A DNA stretch of 64,000 nucleotides from Phoronis australis. Taxonomy: Eukaryota > Phoronida > Phoronidae. Below the pieces are notes generated by a model that had not been told where the DNA came from, searched no databases, and was given only the letters and a program-made list of their open reading frames with translations. Where the stretch lies: positions 742,509 through 806,508 of the forward strand of contig NMRA01000094.1 of the NCBI GenBank assembly GCA_002633005.1, in the 5' to 3' direction. The position numbers and the translations under genes are program-made. This document shows, in pieces, positions 58,930-64,000 of this stretch; the first letter of the stretch is position 1, and every line of letters starts with the position of its first letter.

Positions 58930-60557
58930 GGTTGAACTTGAACTAATGGCACGTGGAGTTTCGTTTGCTGTGACATGTCTGGTGTAGCTGTACTCTGGAA
59001 AATTCAGGGATGGGTTCACAATTAACTGACTTCTAAGTTGTTTTGATGCTTCGGTTAAACACAAAATAAAAAGATAGCAACCCTAACTGGTAAGAAAAAA
59101 AGCAAGTAGACAGGAGTATTAAAATAAAGTAATGAAAACAGGTATGAAACATGTTTAAAACCAACGTTCCTTTGGGCCCTTCGTAAAGATCAATGCAAAT
59201 TAACTTTTTAGTCTTCTTGTAATATTTAAAATGTTCTAAGTTAAAACTGCTCTCCATATTGCAGGCTTTAACTCTGTGCAAATGCCAGCTAGAGAAAAAA
59301 CAATTTGGGTGTAATAATGACCACCATTGTTTAGAAAGTAGTGCTAGCTATTACCTTCCACTTCATTAGCTCAGATCTATGTCAATACAAAGGGCGTGGT
59401 GAATAGGGATGTAAAAGTTGTCTGGGGCTCATAGGGACTCAGAGCGGTGACCAGTGTAAGCGAGAAATTCTCCACATGTTATTCAAGTCATTATGACCTC
59501 ATAAGTTGTCTGGGGCTCATAGGGACTCAGAGCGGTGACCAGTGTAAGCGAGAAATTCTCCACATGTTATTCAAGTCATTATGACCTCATCACAGTCTAA
59601 GAATAAGTTGCATATTTATCTCAGGTACTAGCTGTTATTAAAGTGTATATTTTCAGACTCCACTTTTGGCAAAAAAATTTGTTCAAGTTCACAAATTGTA
59701 TGGAGCTTAAGACCATATTTCTGACTCAAGGCTGACATAAAATCATATTTACAAAATTTCATTTAAAATATTTCATTTCCATCTGCTCATCGATTTGATA
59801 AAGTAAAAACATGAACCCTATTAGTGGCCAATTTTGATTTTTTTGGGTATTTGGACAAAATTGCCCCCCCCCCCATGGAGGCCACATTACTTGCTACCAG
59901 CCGGTCCAAGTCCACAACTATTTCTTAGATAGAAAAATCACATAACAAAAACTAATGTGGTGCTATTGATTAGTGACATTGAGAAGACTTAAGGAAGTGG
60001 CTGAACTTCAGGAGGCACTGCTAGATTTTGCCAGACGGTGCTCTATAGAAAAATCTTTTATTAACAAAATGAAAAGCTGCGAGATGTTTCACACTGAAGC
60101 CACTATGTATGACCACAGAAACTTTATTGTGTGTCATATTTTTGGCCCTTTTACTTCTATCGAAAAAGGAAACGAGGCTTCGAAAATGTTGGCAATAATG
60201 CAAAGTTCACAATTTTCTGCCTAAAATCACCGCTTGGCCTGCCAATGCTTGACGTAAACCAACATTTAATTCTAAAAACAAATTTCCTGTAGATTTCAAA
60301 ATTGTGGTTTGTAAGTGCTGTCATTTTACTAGACTTTTGCATTTCTGGATTCTTTGAGGGCAACCTGAAATCGCAACAGAATTCTCATTCACTATGTAGA
60401 AATGTGTTGGGTGACCATTTTGAAGAAAAGTGTATTTACAGCTGAACTACTGGAATTTTCTTGTTCCCAACATGTTCAAAAATACAAGCAATATCAGATT
60501 CATTGAACTTGCTAGTGTCTGCCTCAAAACTGCGGCCAAACCTAGCCTGCCTCAAAT
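58930..60557. other. Intergenic with one duplication
   Basis: Apart from the 88-bp duplication (59416-59591) and a 10-C run near 59866, nothing is recognised. A 59973-60224 frame starts with GTG only and lacks support. Confidence 0.4.
59416..59591. repeat. 88-bp tandem duplication
   Basis: AGTTGTCTGGGGCTCATAGG starts at 59416 and 59504; the copies are essentially identical. Confidence 0.95.
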
Positions 60558-61443
60558 ATTTAAGTTACAAGGACTGCAAATTACCAGTGAATTGTGAATA
60601 CAGTATACAACTGTACAGCGCCACCTGGAGTCTCTTTTCATGACACAGACATTGATGTACTAATCAGTGTTATGAATCTATACTGTGTGGGTTGTATACT
60701 GGTCATCATTATATAGGATATACCTATATCTAATCATCCAAGTGATTAGAGACTGTCTCATGTTTCATGATCAATAATATATCTAGCTCCTGGAAGATTG
60801 CTTGGTACTTGTATCATTCAATGCAACACTATTGGCGTCTATATTGCCAGCTGTCACAGAGAACTATGTCNCAAAAACTCATTCAATTTTCCCACCCTCT
60901 TCCTCCCAGTTTTCGTCATTCTCTCGTACTTCCACGTGGCCGGCGCTTTATATTGCCCATCTTACCAGAGATTACCTATTATACTTATTTATCTGTATTC
61001 GTTTTGTTGTAATTGTACTAGTCATAATAAATGACCTTATATCGCCTACATCAGTCTCCTTTCATCTCTGGTAACGAGCTTGCGACGCACGTATCATTTA
61101 TCTATTATCCGGGACATATGTCGATCATAAATTTAAGTTACAAGGACTGCAAATTACCAGTGAATTGTGAATACAGTATACAACTGTACAGCGCCACCTG
61201 GTGTCTCTTTTCATGACATAGACATTGATGTACTAATCAGTGTTATGAATCTATACTGTGTGGGTTGTATACTGGTCATCATTATATAGGATATACCTAT
61301 ATCTAATCATCCAAGTGATTAGAGACTGTCTCATGTTTCATGATCAATAATATATCTAGCTCCTGGAAGATTGCTTGGTACTTGTATCATTCAATGCAAC
61401 ACTATTGGCATCTATATTGCCAGCTGTCACAGAGAACTATGTC
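60558..61443. repeat. 313-bp direct duplication flanking an LTR-like fragment
   Basis: 60558-60870 and 61131-61443 differ at about three positions. Between them are an N (60871) and about 259 bp matching the right part of the LTR-like repeat at 47529-47930. Best read as two haplotypes joined in assembly. Confidence 0.85.
60872..61130. mobile_element. LTR-like fragment (right part)
   Basis: Shares TCATAATAAATGACCTTATA, ATCGCCTAC, TTTCATCTCTG, CGAGCTTGC and GTCGATCATAA with 47790-47930. Left part missing at the N. Confidence 0.7.
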
Positions 61444-62161
61444 TGAGTTGGCTTAGTTGGAATTGTTTGATGAGGTATGTTAGTTACGAATTAGAAAATA
61501 CTGATTCGATCTGGTCTGTTAATAAAATTATCAAGGTTTGACATGGTCTGTTTATGCTATTGACTAGAAAGTGCAAACTATTTTGATGTCTTGTGACTAC
61601 ATAACTAGATGCTACTAACTCTGGTTTTGATGTAGTGGGCTTGAATACAGTACTAATAGATACTACTAACTGGAAAATTTAATGTGCTATATTAATACTA
61701 CTAACTAGATATTAATAACTGGAGGGTTTGATATTTTTTATCCCTATGCGTTGAATAAGTTGAGCGCAATTGGGCCATGCTGTATCGTTTTCGGTATTGC
61801 ACTCGTGTGACTACTTTAACAGTGCCTTCTTACATGGAAAGATCAAAAGGTAGGTTAATGTCGACGCAATGTCGTTTACCTGTTCGATCATCAAACTTTC
61901 CCAAAATAATTTAAAGTAATAAAGTTGCAGCAGTATCAATAACGCTCAATATGCGTCCCAAACTTAACATACTGGTACAAAACTATTTTAATTATATGAC
62001 ACTTCTGTCTCAGTTTTAGTTGCTAAATATCATATAGTCTGTAACTCGGGCGCCGATTCCTTGGTAACTACAATGTTAAATATTGTTATTTAATTATTTT
62101 CAGGAAAAGTTAAAAGTTCAATGCACAATTACCGTTGTTTTCATCTTCATTATCTCTTTTC
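61444..62161. other. Intergenic, nothing recognised
   Basis: Loose repeats of ACTACTAACT near 61610-61720 only. Confidence 0.45.
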
Positions 62162-63616
62162 AAGTACTGTATTCGCCCTAATAAGTGCCCATGCCCCTAT
62201 AAGCGCCCCCACGCGTTTTCAGACTTTGCTAAAATAAGCGCCCAGTCCATGAAAGCCGTGTACATGCGAAAAATGCCTTACCTACAGTTCTAAAATTCTA
62301 CAGTAACGTCTTCAATTTATCAATAAGATCCGACAGCCTGAAAAAATCATTGTGCGCGGAATTTGTAGAGCACGAGCTTCGCTGCTATGTCGGTATTTAG
62401 CATATACACTTCAAACTAATCTGCCTTGCTTCAAAAAGAACGCAGTTTTGCTGATCTTGCGAGGAACGTGTCCTATTATGGTCTGGCCTTTCAGAAGAGA
62501 TGCAGCGTACTTGTCAAAGATTGTGTATCTTTCCGGTACATCTTCTCCCTCGACAGGAATTCAAATTTCTTTGCACAGTCTTGAAAACCACGAATCAAAG
62601 ACTAATAAAAACTTGACCTTTGTTCAGTTAAAAGCAGGTGGCCAGGTCCAAGCCCCGCTACATGCAAGTACGTGTCATCGTAGATCAGTCTTCGGGAACA
62701 TAAATTGTCTATTCATGAAACGGATAGCATAGCATCGGCAAGAAATAAATACTGGCACTTATTTCCGAAAGTTTCTAATGCCGTAAAATACTTTTGCGTT
62801 ATTTTTAAGGGGAAATTATTACATTAGTCATAATTGTTTTTTTTATGTCGGAATAACTCACTGATAGTGAACACTTCCGTACCCTTACACCGCCTGTCAC
62901 TCATCCAGTCACCCGGCTACTCAATGACATCGGCCTTATCGAGACAATTCTCAGACGTTTTATAGCAGATGAGATCAACAAGTTTTAAATAAAACACATT
63001 CTGCTTTACTGCTTGTGTTAATTTCCTTAGTTACAATGCATACCTAGATCATTACAAATGAGCTCTGATAACACTCGCTCACTCACTCACGCAATACACA
63101 GACGAACTTCGAAACAAACATCACGTGACAACAACGTGTGTTTGTCCAGAGATTTTTCTCGTGTTGCGGAGTACAATTAGTGCTGATTTAGACTTAATAT
63201 GCAGTTAATCCCGACTGATCACAGGAACTTAAAAATCTTAGGGATGCTATTTTGAAAACTTAGGAGGACTTCAGGTAATTTGTTGAGTCGAAACTATATT
63301 TTTACTCAAGAATTCAGATTGACCTGTCGGCGATCGCGAGGCAGCAACGCATCGGTCGGCAAGTTTTGGCACTGGGATTTTCAGAAAAGTTCTCGTAATT
63401 TAACAATTAAGTTATCAGATAACAATGCACTGCAGTTTTGTAGAAACTCATTGGTTACAGATGTGTCACAGAGCATAAATTTGATGAATTCTAGCTTATG
63501 ATTTCATCTGTTTCCGAGACCGGGTTTCAACCACTTTTGGGCTATAATAAGTGCCCCCTTTTCTGAAGCGCATTTTTCTAAGCATCCTGGGCACTTATTA
63601 GGGCGAATATGGTAAT
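62162..63616. mobile_element. 1.45-kb TIR element, GCGCCC/GTGCCC type
   Basis: Left ACTGTATTCGCCCTAATAAG and right (reverse complement) ACCATATTCGCCCTAATAAG, with subterminal AAGTGCCC / AAGCGCCC copies. Internal frames (such as 62352-62732, 126 codons) match nothing I know. Confidence 0.8.
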
Positions 63617-63933
63617 AGATCATTACATTTAAAACTGTTTTCTTTTATTATAGAAAACTTGTAACATAATGCACAAGTACATACATATAGGATGTAATTC
63701 GCTGTGTCAAGTGTCTGGCTGAATTATCTTAAAAAATCTGAAATAATGAAAGAAACTTAAGAAATCGAAGAGTACAGGATAAATACAAAACGTACCTCGA
63801 TTAGTGAAGATGAAGTAATATCTACTCGACATTATTCCGTGTCTTGGCTTCGACCTTTGGTCTCAGTTTATAGTTGGAATAATGTCTCGTGTTAAAATCT
63901 ACGCCACTCTGATTACGTTTTGTGAATGTATAT
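63617..63933. other. Intergenic, nothing recognised
   Basis: Unique AT-rich sequence between two TIR elements. Confidence 0.45.
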
Positions 63934-64000
63934 TACCGTAATCGTTCGGGTTAACGCCCTGGTTGGTTAAATTGGCGAATCCAAAAAATCAGGGGAGGGC
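63934..64000. mobile_element. End of a second TACCGTAATCG element, cut by window
   Basis: TACCGTAATCGTTCGGGTTA then ACGCCCTGG, followed by TTAAATTGGCGAATCC, matching in reverse complement the right end of the element at 18882-21270. Confidence 0.85.

Noticed and set aside
59973-60224. 83-codon frame LRRLKEVAELQEALLDFARR
   Set aside because: It begins only with GTG, has no acceptor in matching phase, and the rest of the peptide is unremarkable.
62352-62732. 126-codon frame as transposase of the 62162 element
   Set aside because: No catalytic or zinc-finger motif visible; left as unassigned interior.

Overview
Eukaryotic genomic DNA, AT-rich, with spliced exons, long repeat-filled introns, many minisatellites and several DNA-transposon families. 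It is most likely from a marine invertebrate. The mix of hAT, TTAA-target and long-TIR elements, together with 'CCCCTAGTGGC' repeats, suggests an invertebrate deuterostome or a lophotrochozoan, but I cannot fix the phylum from sequence alone.

Bases 1-34,440 (+ strand) hold one recognisable gene: the 3' two thirds or so of a PLEKHG5 (Syx) orthologue, a RhoA guanine-nucleotide exchange factor. Thirteen exons (940-34440) can be joined into one frame of about 989 codons: a Ser-rich N-terminal linker, a DH domain, a PH domain, a long Ser/Thr/acidic tail and a C-terminal PDZ-ligand-like S-E-V. All introns between the joined exons are phase 0 except the last. The last coding exon adds only the final residues: unspliced, the reading frame stops inside the 5' splice site; spliced, it ends S-E-V-stop, as the vertebrate protein does. 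The start of the gene lies upstream of the window.

The introns are full of mobile DNA and tandem repeats: a decayed LINE (about 1895-3298), a long-TIR element (5006-6402), two TTAA-flanked elements 34 bp apart (8441-10099 and 10134-11257, the second filled by a 30-bp minisatellite), a hAT-like element carrying a TTF zinc-finger remnant (12701-13874), a 2.4-kb element with GCGCCC-type subterminal repeats (18882-21270), and about fifteen tandem arrays with units of 20-67 bp.

Bases 34,441-64,000 are the 3' UTR and then mostly intergenic DNA with no convincing complete gene. They contain a near-perfect 109-bp hairpin (38351-38459), a 2.4-kb inverted-repeat element full of a GTACGTACACTAC motif (42440-44848), a 31-bp array running into a 371-bp assembly gap (45147-45517) and a coding-like fragment after it, an LTR-like repeat (47529-47930), a Kolobok-type element with a transposase remnant (49304-50170), a roughly 150-bp repeat arranged as a three-monomer higher-order unit (52710-54790), a false duplication that seems to record a heterozygous LTR insertion (60558-61443), and two more GCGCCC-type elements, the last cut by the window end.
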